Of a stretch of DNA of 64,000 nt, positions 1 to 11,092 are shown piece by piece (positions within the stretch are counted from its first letter, which is position 1; every line of letters begins with the position of its first letter). The notes under the pieces are model-generated. The model was not told where the DNA came from, did no database searches, and saw only the letters and a program-made list of their open reading frames with translations. The stretch is from NCBI GenBank assembly GCA_017163975.1, contig JAFFSR010000016.1, positions 439,501-503,500 on the forward strand. Direction: 5' to 3'. A program made the translations under genes and the position numbers. The DNA is from Anastatus disparis. Taxonomy: Eukaryota > Arthropoda > Insecta > Hymenoptera > Eupelmidae.

Positions 1-1076
1 GTTTTGACATTTTTTTTTTCGTGTGGCTGTGTTATTTAGACAGTTGTGAGACAATCGAAAAAGCGACTGCACGGATACAGCAGGTAAAAGAAATAAATTT
101 AAAAGCGAATTGGCATATGCACAAATGGACCAGTAACGTTGCCTCCATAATTTCCGGAAATAAAAACGAAAATAATATTTCATAACTTGTAAAAACCGAT
201 TTAATTGTTAAAGAGAGTGAAAAAATTTAGGTTTACGTTGGTTCAATCTAGTTGATGAATTAGGATTCAATGTTAATTCGGGCAAAATATCAAGCAATCT
301 ATACAATGGCTTAAGAAAACCAACTAGAAGAGGATTTTTAAGAATCATAACGTCGATTTCTGATCCCCCCGGGCTTCTAACTCCTTTTACAATTCAATCG
401 CGTATTCTTATGCAAAAGATATGAACTAGTAACATTAATTGGGATGATGAGATTCGTGATTTAGAATATTTGAAATGGCAGAAATGGCTTCCTGATTTTG
501 ATATTGTTAAAACGTGTCGTATTAGTCGTTGCTACCAAATTCGTGATTTTCAAATTAAAATAGCCGAATTACACGTATTTTGTGATGCTATTGAAAAAGC
601 ATATTCATCTTTAGCTTATTGGCGATTCACGTTAAAGAACGGTTTATTTCACACTTTAATTATTATGGCAAAAAGCCGTGTTGCACCGTTAAAATATATG
701 TCGATACCTTGACTTGAATTACAAGCGGCTTTATTAGGCACGCGATTCGCAAAAACGATTGCTCAAGAACATGAATTTGATATTACCTGTCGTACATTTT
801 GGTCAGATTCAGTAACTGTTTTAAGGTGGATAAAGCACGAACCGCGAGTATTTAAGATTTTTGTAGCTAATCGCTCAGCCGAAATCAGTGAAAATTTACA
901 AGAAAACGAATGGCGATGGGTATCTTCGATGGATAACCCAGCTGACGATGGTACTAGGGTAGCGCTTGATGCCTTAAGGAATGACAGTAGATGGTTACTA
1001 GGTCCATCTTTTTTGCATAAGAAAGAATCAGAATGGCTGAAAGAGAATTTTGTAAATTTTGACGAAAATTTAGACT
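1..1076 (+). pseudogene. BEL/Pao Pol remnant: end of RT, linker and RNase H
   Basis: Three-frame reading gives scattered pieces of a BEL/Pao polyprotein broken by stops and frameshifts. Around 90-170 is a KWTSN-type segment that follows the RT palm in Pao elements. Around 215-420 are the words DELGFNVNSGK and SDPPGLLTPFTIQSRIL, typical of the Pao linker (peptidase A17 family), ending at an in-frame stop. An open stretch from 470 holds the RNase H-like words ELHVFCDA and AYWRF and AKSRVAPLK. After another stop the frame continues with LELQAALLGTR, FWSDS, WIKHEP and NPADDG, the usual order of this domain. The start of the element lies outside the window. Family assignment is firm; the copy is dead. 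Confidence 0.88.
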
Positions 1077-1338
1077 AGCGAGTTGAAAAATATTGTAACG
1101 TGTGCAATTAGTGTAAAAGTACCTGTTGTCGATTTTTTGCGTTTTTCTTCATTAAATAAAATTTTATCGACTGTAACACAGGTTTTTGTAGCAATCACTA
1201 AAATGAAAAAACAAAGTCATGCGGCTGTTCAACTCCGTAAATAAGCTGAAGAATGTCGTTTAAAAATAAGTCAGTCAATATCATTTTGTGGAGAAATAAA
1301 AATCTAACAATATTTCAAAGAAAAGTAAAATATTAGCA

Positions 1339-2571
1339 TTGAATCCTTATTTAGATGATCATGAAATTCTTCATGCTAATGGACGTTTATCGAAATTTTC
1401 GGGTTATGATTCTTTATGCAAGCCGATTATTTTAGCTGCGAAAGAAGATTTTTCACGACTTATTATTAAACATTTTCATGAAAAGTACTATCATGGTAGT
1501 TATGAAACGGTTTTAAATGAGCATCGTCAAATTTATTGTATTGTTGGACTACGACAAGGTTTACGTCATCTTGTGTCAAACTGTAGTATTTGTAAAATGC
1601 ATCGCGCTAAGCCAGCTAGTCTGAAAATGGCTGCACTCCCAGATAGTAGAATAGCTTATCAATCGAAACCATTTTCACATTGCGGACTTGACTATTTTGG
1701 TCATTTATTAGTTAAAATCGGGAGAAGACGCGAAAAACGCTGGGGTGCTCTTTTCAGTTGCATGGCGACAAGAGCTATATATATCATATTGAATAAGCAC
1801 ATTCGCTTACTTCAGACTCCGTGATATGGCTTTGAAACGATTTATTGCTTGGAGAGGTAAGCCTTTAATCGTTTATTCAGATAACGGTACAATTTTGTAG
1901 CGGCTGCTAAAGAACTTAAACAAGTGGTTAAAGAATTAGACAAATTAAAACTATTTGAATTTGCGACCCGTACTAAGATCGAATGGCGATTTAATCCACC
2001 ATCCGCGTCTCACATGAGAGGTGTATGGGAGAGACTTATACGATCAGTAAAGACTGCACTTTCAGTAGTATTACGAGAACACTCACCCAGAGAAAAAGTT
2101 TCATTAACTATTTTAGCAGAAATAGAACATTCAGTAAATTCACTTCCTCTTACACACGTTTCTCTTGATCCGCGAGATCAAGAGGCTTTGACATCAAACC
2201 ATTTTTTAATTAGAACATCTACAAGTGAAACTAGATTCGGGCGTTGCGATTTGCAAGCGGAATGTTCGCGGGAACAATGGAAAGTGAGTCAACATTTTGC
2301 TGATGCCTTTTGACGTCGATGGTTGCGCAAATTCCTTCCTGCACTGAATCCAAGAAAGAAATGGCATGAGAGCGACGTACCTTCGAAGAAAGGAGATATT
2401 GTTTTAATTTTAGATGAAAATATAGACCGCAATCAGTAGAGGAAAGGTTGAGTGACACGTATTTTTCCTGGTTCTGACGATGAAGTTCGTGTTGTTGAAA
2501 TAAAAACTGCTAATGGAATTTTACAAAGACCTAGCAGAAAGTTGGTTTGCTTTGCAGAGGTATAAAACTCG
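1339..2571 (+). pseudogene. BEL/Pao integrase remnant
   Basis: This is the integrase half of the same decayed element. The first open piece (1339-1824) carries a zinc-binding HHCC region (HFHEKYYHGS followed by CSICKMHRAKP) and the first catalytic aspartate in CGLDYFG. A frameshift near 1810 leads to the YSDNGT block, whose second aspartate is at about 1880, broken by a stop soon after. The next piece (1924-2313) has MRGVWERLIRSVK, which holds the catalytic glutamate, and a Pao-type HVSLDPRD segment. A stop and frameshift follow, then a C-terminal domain of the DUF5641 type (RRWLRKFLPALNPRKKW, then KKGDIVLILDENIDR) to about 2565. All landmarks are present but at least four lesions separate them. 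Confidence 0.9.
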
Positions 2572-2594
2572 TAGATTTTGTACGGAGGAGAGGA

Positions 2595-2886
2595 TGTTCA
2601 CGACGTATTAAGTTGTAAAACTTGTGGTTTGACAAGAGACTTTTTTCTTTCTATTGAAATTTAAATAATGTATTTTTAAATATTATAATTTTTGAATGTC
2701 ATGTACGTTTCATCGCAGTTGAAGTTTTTATTGCTACTGCGTTGGCCGCGTTGCGACGATCTCAAGGGTTGTTTGAGGGCGTCTTTTTCCTCTCCCACGA
2801 TTATTAATCGATAATTGGAGGGGCACGGGGCAAAGGAACACATAAGGTTTTCTCGAGTTCCGGCGGGCCACGGAACGTTCATGACA
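2595..2886 (+). repeat. Candidate 3' LTR of the BEL/Pao element
   Basis: Directly after the integrase C-terminal domain is a purine-rich tract (GGAGGAGAGGA, 2584-2594) that could be the polypurine primer. It is followed by a segment beginning TGTTCACGACG and ending GTTCATGACA, so it has TG...CA ends and a short imperfect terminal inverted repeat. It is about 292 bp and more GC-rich than its surroundings. The partner LTR is outside the window, so the borders cannot be confirmed; the call rests on position and ends. Confidence 0.5.
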
Positions 2887-3465
2887 TTCTATTACTATCG
2901 CAATAAGAAATGATTATTTGTTTATTTAAAAAACTTGAATGTGGTCTTGACAGATTGAGTTCATTACGTTTTCGATAGCTTAAAAGAACACATCTATTAT
3001 AAAATTATTTTTCGCGAGCAAATTTAAAAAAAAGGTTGTTTCATTAAATTAGCGAGCGCATTAATTATTTTTGATAATTATAATTAATATAAAAATAAAT
3101 CTACTATTCTAAAGAAGAATATTTTACAATTATTTTATCATATTAAAATATTGATTTTTCTCTCAACAATGCCTATACCTTTTTCTTAGATGTGTCAGTT
3201 ACAAGATGTAAGACTAAAAATGCACTTATATTTATATTTTAGAACTTTTTGTGTAAATTCATGAGAATATTGTTAATTATTATTCAATTCAAGTCCAACT
3301 GATTTCATGTACTAGGATATTGATTCACCAATTGCCTTATACTGATCTTCGACTGAGATACAAAGAGACATGAGTTCAGTTATATATCACTGCCCTGTTA
3401 AAAATAATCAGGTGATAAATTACTTGATTTTTTCACCACGGTGACTATAAGAGAAAGTAAATTGA

Positions 3466-3726
3466 AGAATAATATCATCAGATCAACTTTTTTCTCCTGA
3501 GCCTCCAATCATAGTTCAATTCAACAATGCTTCTATTGAACCACGTAACAAGAAAATAAAAATGGATTCAGTAAGTACGAGTGATCTCAAGAACCAAGTT
3601 ATTGAACACGAAGAGAATAATAATAATTTTAAAAATAATTACAAAGATTCATGTGTTAAATATGAAAACTGTACATTTCATGGAAATATTATTGATAATT
3701 TTTATTGTGATGATAACAGGAAGTAA
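3466..3726 (+). CDS. Small open stretch of unknown nature (possible exon remnant)
   Basis: About 86 codons are open, ending at a TAA at 3724; an in-frame ATG lies at 3562. The deduced peptide is hydrophilic, with an acidic/Asn-rich middle (EENNNN) and a C-terminal part with three cysteines (CVKYENC and YCDD). A pyrimidine tract ending in an AG-like site (TTTTTTCTCCTGAG, about 3488-3501) lies inside it, so it might be the last exon of a spliced gene. I recognise no family. Chance openness in AT-rich DNA is quite possible. Confidence 0.2.
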   Translation, partial: RIISSDQLFSPEPPIIVQFNNASIEPRNKKIKMDSVSTSDLKNQVIEHEENNNNFKNNYKDSCVKYENCTFHGNIIDNFYCDDNRK

Positions 3727-3759
3727 AATAGGTATAAAGTGACTTATAAGTTTAAAAAA

Positions 3760-4060
3760 TTAGAGTTTTTTTTACTATTATTATTCAGAATTAAAATTAA
3801 GTGTAAAAATATATATAACTATATTTAAAATGAAAATCAGTGTAAAAAGTAAAACATAAAAATCTATATTAGAAGAAATGTAAAAAAACTATAGATGTTG
3901 AAAATCAATAAATAAAAATGGAATGCATCTATGAATAAAAATATAAAAAAATTATTTTTAAAAATGTAAAAAACTAGTTGAAGTTAAAATATGTTGTAAA
4001 AATTTATAAAATGTAAGAAACTATAGTTAAAGTTTACAAAAATCTATTGTTATATCGCGC
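3760..4060 (+). repeat. Dispersed AT-rich repeat (partner at 42171-42420)
   Basis: Short recurring phrases such as ATGAATAAAAATATAAAAAA, ATGTAAAAAACTA and TGTTGTAAAAATTTATA appear here and again in the same order at about 42171-42420. The similarity is moderate and the composition simple, so this is an old dispersed repeat or low-complexity DNA; no ends can be defined. Confidence 0.4.
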
Positions 4061-4891
4061 TAAAATTTTTAAATTTTTTCATTTTTCTTTCCTTTTCTTC
4101 TTTTTAAAGAAGAAATCTTTTTCCTATATTTTTCTTCCTATCATAAAATTTTTGTCGCCACTCAAAATTTTCCCTTAACCGTTCTCAATTTTTTTTCCCT
4201 ACAAAAAATTTTTTCCTTCAACTTTCTCTAACATTTTCTCACGTTTCAAAATAATTTTACATCTCTCAAAACTTTCCATACATAAAAGATAATTTTTTTT
4301 ATATATACTTCCATATGCCTCTTTGCCTGAAAATTTTCTAGTCCTGTAAACTTTGTTTGCGTCGCCAGCTAATCCGTCTACCAGACTTGTACACAATAGA
4401 GCAATAAAAATATCAAAGCAACCTTTTGCACATTTAAGGAATTTCCAAATGTTAGATACCGTTATGTTTTAAGTAAAAATTCAATATTCAATTATTATAA
4501 AAATCATTTATGTTTTAATAATTATTTATCTATTCCTAATAATGAAATTTTATTAAGGTTGTTTATCGAAGTGGGAATGAAAAGTAACGTTTCAATAAAT
4601 ATTTGTTAATAAAATAATTTTAAGCATCTTTTATTTTATTAATTTAAGTTTATAATGCGCTAATCTTAAGAACTATAAATAAATGAATAAAAAATAAAAA
4701 TAAATTAAAAAAAAAAATTTTAAAACAACAAAAATTTTACAAAAAAAATATCATGAGAAAAATTTAATATTAAGTAAAGATTATAATCATTCAACCAACA
4801 TATATGTATATGTATATATATGTTACTTATATTTCCATTGTTATTATATTTTTCTTTTTATTCAGTTAAACAATTAATTAAAAATATATAT

Positions 4892-6215
4892 GGGACGTTT
4901 CATGTCAACTCAACTGACAAAAAAATAGAATTTGCTGAAAATCCGGGAAGAGGTTCCATTTGATACCCAAAATATACAAAAAAATTTTTAGAGGCATAGG
5001 TCAAAGGGATTACGAGTAATAAGTAATAGAATATTGTGATTTTTCAAATTTTTTTGTTAAATTACCAACTTAACTATTTTTTTCCTCAGAAACTAAGGAT
5101 TTTAGAGATTTACTTATGAATATATTTATTGTTGCAAATGATGAGTAGAATCTACATAAATTTTTTTAAATCTCAGAATTGCTGTCTTCTGATTGGTTCA
5201 TTTTGTACTTTCATGTAATTTTGAATTTCTGGTGTTCGACCAGGTTCATTTTACTCAAGTTGCACTATGTTATGTCTTTTTATAATATCTTGAAGTGAAC
5301 TTTGTCTCATCTTAGGCATAGAACTGAGAGAAGAGCTATAGAACTTTGAATATTAAAAAATAAAATAGAATTTTCAATTTAAAACATATATACTGTGGAT
5401 TTGGTTCTTCGATTATAGATAATGCAATATACGAACAAATGATTTTTAAATATCTTAAAAGAGATCTATTTTTTAATAATTTAAGTATTAATTTAGAATC
5501 TGAATTGAAATATCAACTGTTCATTATTTATACATCCTCAAAATACACTTACAACCAAACCATACATTTTGAGGATGTAGAAATAATGAACAGTTGATAT
5601 TTCAATTCAGATTCTAAATTAATACTTAAATTATTAAAAAATAGATCTCTTTTAAGATATTTAAAAATCATTTGTTCGTATATTGCATTATCTATAATCG
5701 AAGAACCAAATCCACAGTATATATGTTTTAAATTGAAAATTCTATTTTATTTTTTAATATTCAAAGTTCTATAGCTCTTCTCTCAGTTCTATGCCTAAGA
5801 TGAGACAAAGCTCACTTCAAGATATTATAAAAAGACATAACATAGTGCAACCTGAGTGAAATCAACCTGGTCGAACACCAGAAATTCAAAATTACATGAA
5901 AGTACAAAATGAACCAATCAGAAAACAGCAATTCTGAGATTTAAAAAAATTTGTGTAGATTCTACTCATCATTTGCAACAATAAATATATTCATAAGTGA
6001 ATCTCTAAAATCCTTAGTTTCTGAGGGAAAAAATAATTAAGTTGGTAATTTAACAAAAAATTTGAAAAATCACAATATTCTATTACTTATTACTCGTAAT
6101 CCCTTTGACCTATGCCTCTAAAAAATTTTTTTTGTATATTTTGGGTATCAAATGGAACCTCTTCACGGATTTTCAGCAAATTCTATTTTTTTGTCAGTCG
6201 AGTTGACATGAAACG

Positions 6216-6217
<2 letters not shown>
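4892..6217. mobile_element. Palindromic foldback element, copy 1, within TA repeats
   Basis: The left half (4892-5544) and right half (5565-6217) are near-perfect reverse complements, with a loop of about 20 bases at 5545-5564. The ends read GGGACGTTTCATGTCAA on the left, and the right end has its complement lacking the last two G. TA dinucleotide repeats flank both sides, so a TA target is likely but a duplication cannot be told from the repeat. There is no coding potential. The ends match the element at 61595-62891, although the interiors differ, so the two form a family of long non-autonomous hairpin elements. A TA target would fit Tc1/mariner-type mobilisation, but this is inference. Confidence 0.85.
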
Positions 6218-6271
<54 letters not shown>

Positions 6272-6664
6272 ATACACTAGAATGCACGCTTACGCATGGA
6301 CATGTCAGTGCGTCCAATTAGAATAAGATTATATTTTACATGTTATTTTAGTTTTAATAGATAAGTTCTTAAATTACTCATTACTTTGTTGTTAAATATT
6401 ATTACTAATCGTAGAATAAGTTACTAATAACAATCGTAAAATTTCTTAATTAATTCTATTTTACTATTAAGAGTCATCACTAATCTATCTTTTTATAATA
6501 ATATTATTTGCTTAGTTTTATTGCATTATTGTTAACAAATAATTTAGATTAAGTTACTATTACTATTAATTAATTTAGCTATATTATAAATTAAGTTAAT
6601 TTTAAATGCTTATTATATTAATATTTCTTTATTCTTATCTTAGTTTAAGTTATGTTTCTATACA
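6218..6664. other. (TA)n tract and AT-rich flank of the outer retroelement
   Basis: A TA microsatellite (about 6218-6268) is followed by roughly 400 bases of AT-rich DNA without genes. This is the left part of the site into which the large gypsy element inserted; the sequence continues on the other side at 40237. Confidence 0.7.
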
Positions 6665-8247
6665 CTTTTGTTACGTCACGTGATTTTTCGATAAATTTTT
6701 CTTATTTTTTTTAATTAATATTTAATAATTTTTCTCTTTTCTTTTTCTTTTTATGCCTTATTACATATAGGAATTTTAAGATTTTTTTTTTTATAATTTA
6801 GAATAATTTTTATAATTAAAATAAAATATTCAGTGAGATAAATTCTTTCTAATCTTTTTTTTAAAAAAAATAGACAAGGCTTAAATTTACTAAAATACTT
6901 TCACACCTTAACATTTTTTTTTATCTAAAAGCAAATAAGCCTGTAAATGTTATTTTGACCATATTTTTGTATCCCTTAGTAAAATGCTTCATACATACTC
7001 ACAACACGTGTAAGCCGAAAAACAAATAGTACATTGTAGGCCCAGACGACCGCAATAAAAATTGTCTCGACAGGCCAGAAAACTGTCGCCGGGAAAATTT
7101 TCGATAGCTCCTGGGAAACTTAAACTTTCACAAATAAATTTGTATATCTTTGATATTTTTATTCATTTATTAATTGTTAAAAATACTTTTATTATTATTC
7201 TTTTTATAATAATCGAAGTACTTCCCAGAGTTATCAAAAATAAATTAACCTGTCAAACACCCTTTTTGAATCATTCATAACATTTATTTTAAAATTGTTA
7301 CTTTTCCTTAATAATAAATTGTTTAAAATTAAGTTTCATGCGCACTAATTTTAAGTCATTAATTTATAGTTTGAGTTAAATAGCGTACGAATAAAATGTT
7401 AAAATTTCTTTTTACATATGTATGTATATATGAATGTTTTACACTTTAGTAATTCAATCATACAAGTTGAAATCCTTTTTATAACAATAATATTTTCATA
7501 TAATATTCCTTAAAAATATAATACACATGTACATATATACATACATATAATATCTTTCATATCACAACTAATATCCATAATATTAATAATCAATAATTAT
7601 GTACAACTTCTATAACCTTATTTTTATTATTATTATTAATTATAATTTAGCTTTTATGTTAGTCATTCTTCTACTACTATTACTAGTTATGTTATAAATT
7701 TACTTTAATTGTTACTAATCTAGCGTTCCTATTAATATTAATTATTGTTATCTTCCATTATTAATTATCTCCCCTTACTATTATTAATTAAAATATTACT
7801 TTTCAATTTTACAAATTATCATGTTATTGTTACTTTTACGAACTGGCGATACATCAATATTGATAATTTTCTTTTATTATTCATCAATTCTTTTAATTAC
7901 TTTTATAAGTTCTCCTTCGATTAATCATATTTTTTCTATCATTAGTTTATAATTTAACATAATTCATTAATTTTGTTACCATATTATTTTATAAGTTATA
8001 GCGTGCGCATACAAATAATGTATACTCTTCCTTGAGGTGAAGTTACTAGAAGAGAGAGAGAGAAATAATAATTCACTCAAAAATTCATAGGAAAATTTCA
8101 TTTTTCTAAGTTGAGGACAAAAATTCATAATATTTCGGAACACTTCCGCCCCGCCCCCTGAAAAATCGGAAGGAAATGCAGCCCTCTAAGTGGTGCGGGA
8201 CAGCTTTTCCAAAGAGCACAAAGGGAAAAGTTTGAAGGACCATCAAA

Positions 8248-8531
8248 CACTCAAGCCTCTGCATTCAAGGGAAGAACAACTCACTGTATTCAACAACAAT
8301 CACTCAAGCCTCTGCATTCAAGGGAAGAACAACTCACTGTATTCAACAACAATCACTCAAGCCTCTGCATTCAAGGGAAGAACAACTCACTGTATTCAAC
8401 AACAATTCACTACATTTCACTGCATTCAAGGGAGGAACAACTCACTGTATTCAACAACAATTCACTGCATTTCACTGCATTCAAGGGAAGAACAACTCAC
8501 TGTATTCAACAACAATTCACTGCATTCAAAG
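8248..8531 (+). repeat. 53-bp minisatellite in the 5' LTR
   Basis: A unit of about 53 bp, recognisable by CACTCAAGCCTCTGCATTC and AACTCACTGTATTCAACAAC, occurs three times. It is followed by variant units that begin TTCACTGCATTTCACTGCA. The 3' LTR has five of the first type, so copy number has changed since or during insertion. Confidence 0.9.
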
Positions 8532-8796
8532 AAGGAAGAAGGAAATCTCTCTCTCTCTCTCTCATTCTCATCAGCATCAAGGAAGAGTAAGAAACCAATT
8601 TTTCTTTTATTAATAAATATTAATTTTTGCTTTAAATTTATCAAAATTTTGTTTTATAAATTTTTTTTTTTCTTAATTATAATAACTATTTACCTTTTTT
8701 TTCTTTTCTTCAATTTTTATAACTAATTAATTTTAAAAGTTTAAAGTTTTCATTATTAATATAAAATATTTTTAGAAATTTCCTTTACCTTTCCGC

Positions 8797-8880
8797 CGAG
8801 ATCCATCAAATTGGATAGGATCTCGACAGTGTAAATAACCAGGATCCTCACGCTTAAGGATCCGTTTACACTTAAACCTG
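8797..8880 (+). promoter_or_regulatory. Structured segment with paired GGATCC hairpins in the LTR
   Basis: GAGATCC and GGATCTC (8797-8824) can form a 7-bp stem. Next, AGTGTAAA (about 8829) pairs with TTTACACT (about 8868), enclosing two GGATCC palindromes that can pair with each other. In the 3' LTR the only change is in the loop of the first hairpin. This could be an RNA structure in the leader; its role is unknown. Confidence 0.45.
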
Positions 8881-8946
8881 TCCTTATTTTCCCACCAATT
8901 CTACACCGGAATAATTCGCGATAATCATTTTTTTTTATAAAAAAGA

Positions 8947-8986
8947 GACGGTTAGTGGTCGAGTACTAGACCGTCGAGAAACCACT
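8947..8986 (+). promoter_or_regulatory. Possible H-type pseudoknot near the LTR 3' end
   Basis: GACGGT (8947-8952) can pair with ACCGTC (8970-8975), and AGTGGT (8954-8959) can pair with ACCACT (8981-8986). The two stems interlock in pseudoknot order. The 3' LTR copy keeps both stems and differs by one base in the connecting loop. Packaging, dimerisation or translation control are possible roles; none is shown. Confidence 0.4.
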
Positions 8987-9039
8987 TGAATATCGGCGCT
9001 AAATAACGTACGTCCCTCAGACGTCACATAGTAAAAATT

Positions 9040-9057
9040 TGGAGTGCCCCGGAGCCG
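9040..9057 (+). promoter_or_regulatory. Candidate primer-binding site of the outer element
   Basis: Eleven bases after the 5' LTR the sequence reads TGGAGTGCCCCGGAGCCG. TGG at this position is the complement of a tRNA CCA end. I could not match it to a particular tRNA by eye, and the spacing is longer than usual, so the call is tentative. Confidence 0.45.
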
Positions 9058-10570
9058 ATATCTTTTTTTTAAAAAAAGAATGATAATAAGAATTATATCG
9101 GTCAATTTTTGATTTTTTTTGTTTATGTGAGATAGAGAAATTCCTTTCCGTGTAAGAGAAGAGGAAAAGTGCACTAATAATTCTAAATTTTCATATAATA
9201 GTGATAAAATTCATTATTTTGTTTTAGAGTATTTTCATACGGTTATACCGTTTTGCAATTTTTTCTTTTTACAAGAATATATAATTATAATTGCAATAAC
9301 CAAAAATCTAAAAAAATATATATTAATCTATTGGCATAAATAAAAAGCAAAATCTCCGTTTTAATTCCTTAGTTAAACTGTGCGTTTGAAATTAAAACGT
9401 TATTTTTCTATAATAATCATTTAAAAAAAAACATAATAATTTAAAAAATCTTATAAAATTAAACAACTAAAAACTAAATTATTTCTTCTGTTAAGTAAAT
9501 TCTTTTTAGTATAACTTAGAAAATTTTCACAAAAACATTAAATTGAAGCGGTAAAGTAGGAGACAGGACAGCGTATCTATAGGGACGCGTGGGGACGCCT
9601 TATGTATGCGTCGCCGTGGTGCCATAGGCTAATGGGAAATTTTTGCTGTCAATACTTATGATTTAGATAGTTTTATTAAATTAAATATTAATTATTTTCG
9701 TAAATTATTATTTTCATTTTTCTTTTCTTTTCTTTTCTTTTCTTCTAATTTTACTATTTTTATATTTTACTGAATTGAGAATCATTGTTGTTTATTAATT
9801 TAATTATTTTGAAGAATTACCTTTTCTTAAAAATTGCTACTTTTACTAATTTTTACTATTTTATTAAGAAATTACTATTTTTCAATAATTATTACCTTCA
9901 TTATTTATAATTTTTATCATTTTTTCCAAATTGCTAATTTTTTTATTATTACAAATACTAAAATTCAAATATTACTATTTCTTTTTATCAAATTAAATTT
10001 TTTTTATTCTTTACTAAACATATTTATGATTTTAAGAAAACTATCTTACTGAATTCAAACTATTGTTTACCAACTTTAACAACTATCATTCTGAATGATT
10101 ATTATTTCTTATATTTTTTTTCATATTTACTTGAACTAAAATTTCATATATTTACCTGTCACATTCTTATAACTACTTAAAATTCATATTAAATTAAAAA
10201 TAAAATCTCGATTATTATTTCACAGTTTTATAATTATTCGAAACAATTATTTTCTCTTATTATTATCTTTTAATTCTATAAAGAATTCTATTCATATTTT
10301 GGTACGAATAGCTCTACATTCAGCATCACTACATTTCTACACTCAATAATTTCAATTTTTCTTTTTGCAATTTTAGTACTAATGTCTCTATTTTTATTCT
10401 ATTAAATATTTATTATAGACTTAAAATTCTGCATAAAAACTTTTAATTTTTTTTTATTAAATATATAAATTAATAATTTTACAGTTCCTTCTTATAAAAA
10501 TCTTGTAACAAGTTCTACAATAATTAGTAAATTTCTTTTTCTTTCCTCTCTTCTTTTTTTTTTTTTTTTT
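9058..10570 (+). other. Untranslated leader of the outer element
   Basis: About 1.5 kb of AT-rich DNA without coding character. A GC-richer island near 9565-9635 (GGGACGCGTGGGGACGCC and following) stands out and could form hairpins; it is a candidate for an RNA signal. A long pyrimidine tract closes the region (10530-10570). Confidence 0.6.
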
Positions 10571-11092
10571 TACATAGTGTCAGAAAACGGGTACCAAACA
10601 GTAAAAACCCAAGGGAAAAAGAAATTCTCGCGGACGCAGCAGAAACATTACATAAAAAAATTAAGAAAAGATTGTGCTCGGCGAGGAGAAAAGTGGGAAG
10701 GAATAAAAAAATATTGGGAGAATAGAAATAAAGTCCAAATACAAGAAAAAGAGTTGTCACCGACTGACATAGTACAATTATTTTTAAACGGTCAATGCCA
10801 GATTCATTCACCCGAAGGAGTCTATAAAAGAGATTGCGTCGAATGTGTCAACTCAAGAAGATTGCGGTGGACACAGGGAAACATCGCCCAAGATACGGAA
10901 AAACATAAGGAAAGAACTACCAAATCTAAACCAAGAACGATTCTAACTTGGGAAGACTATAGAAAAAAATATATGGTTACAAAAGCCGCAAACACAGGTG
11001 ACCGTTACGCTTCTCTAATAGAAGAGAAGCATTCGAATTTAACCTTAGATGAAAGGTTAGCTAAGGAATTAAATACAAAAAATAATTCTTAA
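10571..11092 (+). CDS. Unknown accessory ORF A of the outer element (about 171 aa)
   Basis: An open frame of about 171 codons ends at TAA 11090-11092. It has no ATG at its beginning. The frame emerges from a roughly 40-base pyrimidine tract ending in ACATAG, a strong splice acceptor, so the start codon is probably supplied by an upstream exon of a spliced mRNA; a GTG start at 10577 is less likely. The protein is basic, with many K/R in the first 70 residues, then two CxxC-like cysteine spots around residues 78-90, and a charged C-terminal third with a WEDYRKKY motif. No family is recognised. It lies between the 5' LTR and gag on the same strand, so it is probably a protein of the element, perhaps an RNA- or DNA-binding accessory factor. 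Confidence 0.6.
   Translation, partial: YIVSENGYQTVKTQGKKKFSRTQQKHYIKKLRKDCARRGEKWEGIKKYWENRNKVQIQEKELSPTDIVQLFLNGQCQIHSPEGVYKRDCVECVNSRRLRWTQGNIAQDTEKHKERTTKSKPRTILTWEDYRKKYMVTKAANTGDRYASLIEEKHSNLTLDERLAKELNTKNNS

Larger units (their letters stand above)
2887..4891. other. AT-rich stretch without recognisable genes
   Basis: Two kilobases of AT-rich DNA. Apart from one weak open stretch (3466-3726) and a dispersed repeat (3760-4060), which have their own entries, nothing with coding character was seen on either strand. The minus-strand stretch near 4199-4396 is T/A-rich and matches no family I recognise. Confidence 0.6.
6669..9028 (+). repeat. 5' LTR of the outer gypsy element
   Basis: This 2.36-kb LTR matches 37331-40232 almost throughout. 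It starts TGTTACG and ends GTCACA. It contains a minisatellite (8248-8531) followed by a CT-rich stretch, GC-richer hairpins near 8797-8880 and a possible pseudoknot near the 3' end (8947-8986). An open reading stretch across the minisatellite is a by-product of the repeat and not a gene. The CT-rich stretch followed by CTCATTCTCATCAGCATC (8553-8580) is a plausible transcription start region, by analogy with TATA-less insect LTR promoters; this is inference. Confidence 0.93.

Noticed and set aside
6112..6321. 69-codon frame with an Ile-Tyr repeat
   Set aside because: Runs through the palindrome end and the TA microsatellite.
8248..8531. CRISPR-like array in the LTR
   Set aside because: Units are directly tandem without unique spacers; it is a minisatellite.
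8190..8726. 178-codon frame in the 5' LTR and its partner at 39285-39818
   Set aside because: The frame follows the 53-bp minisatellite, and lies in the LTR. The two copies differ in unit number; no start context or domain.
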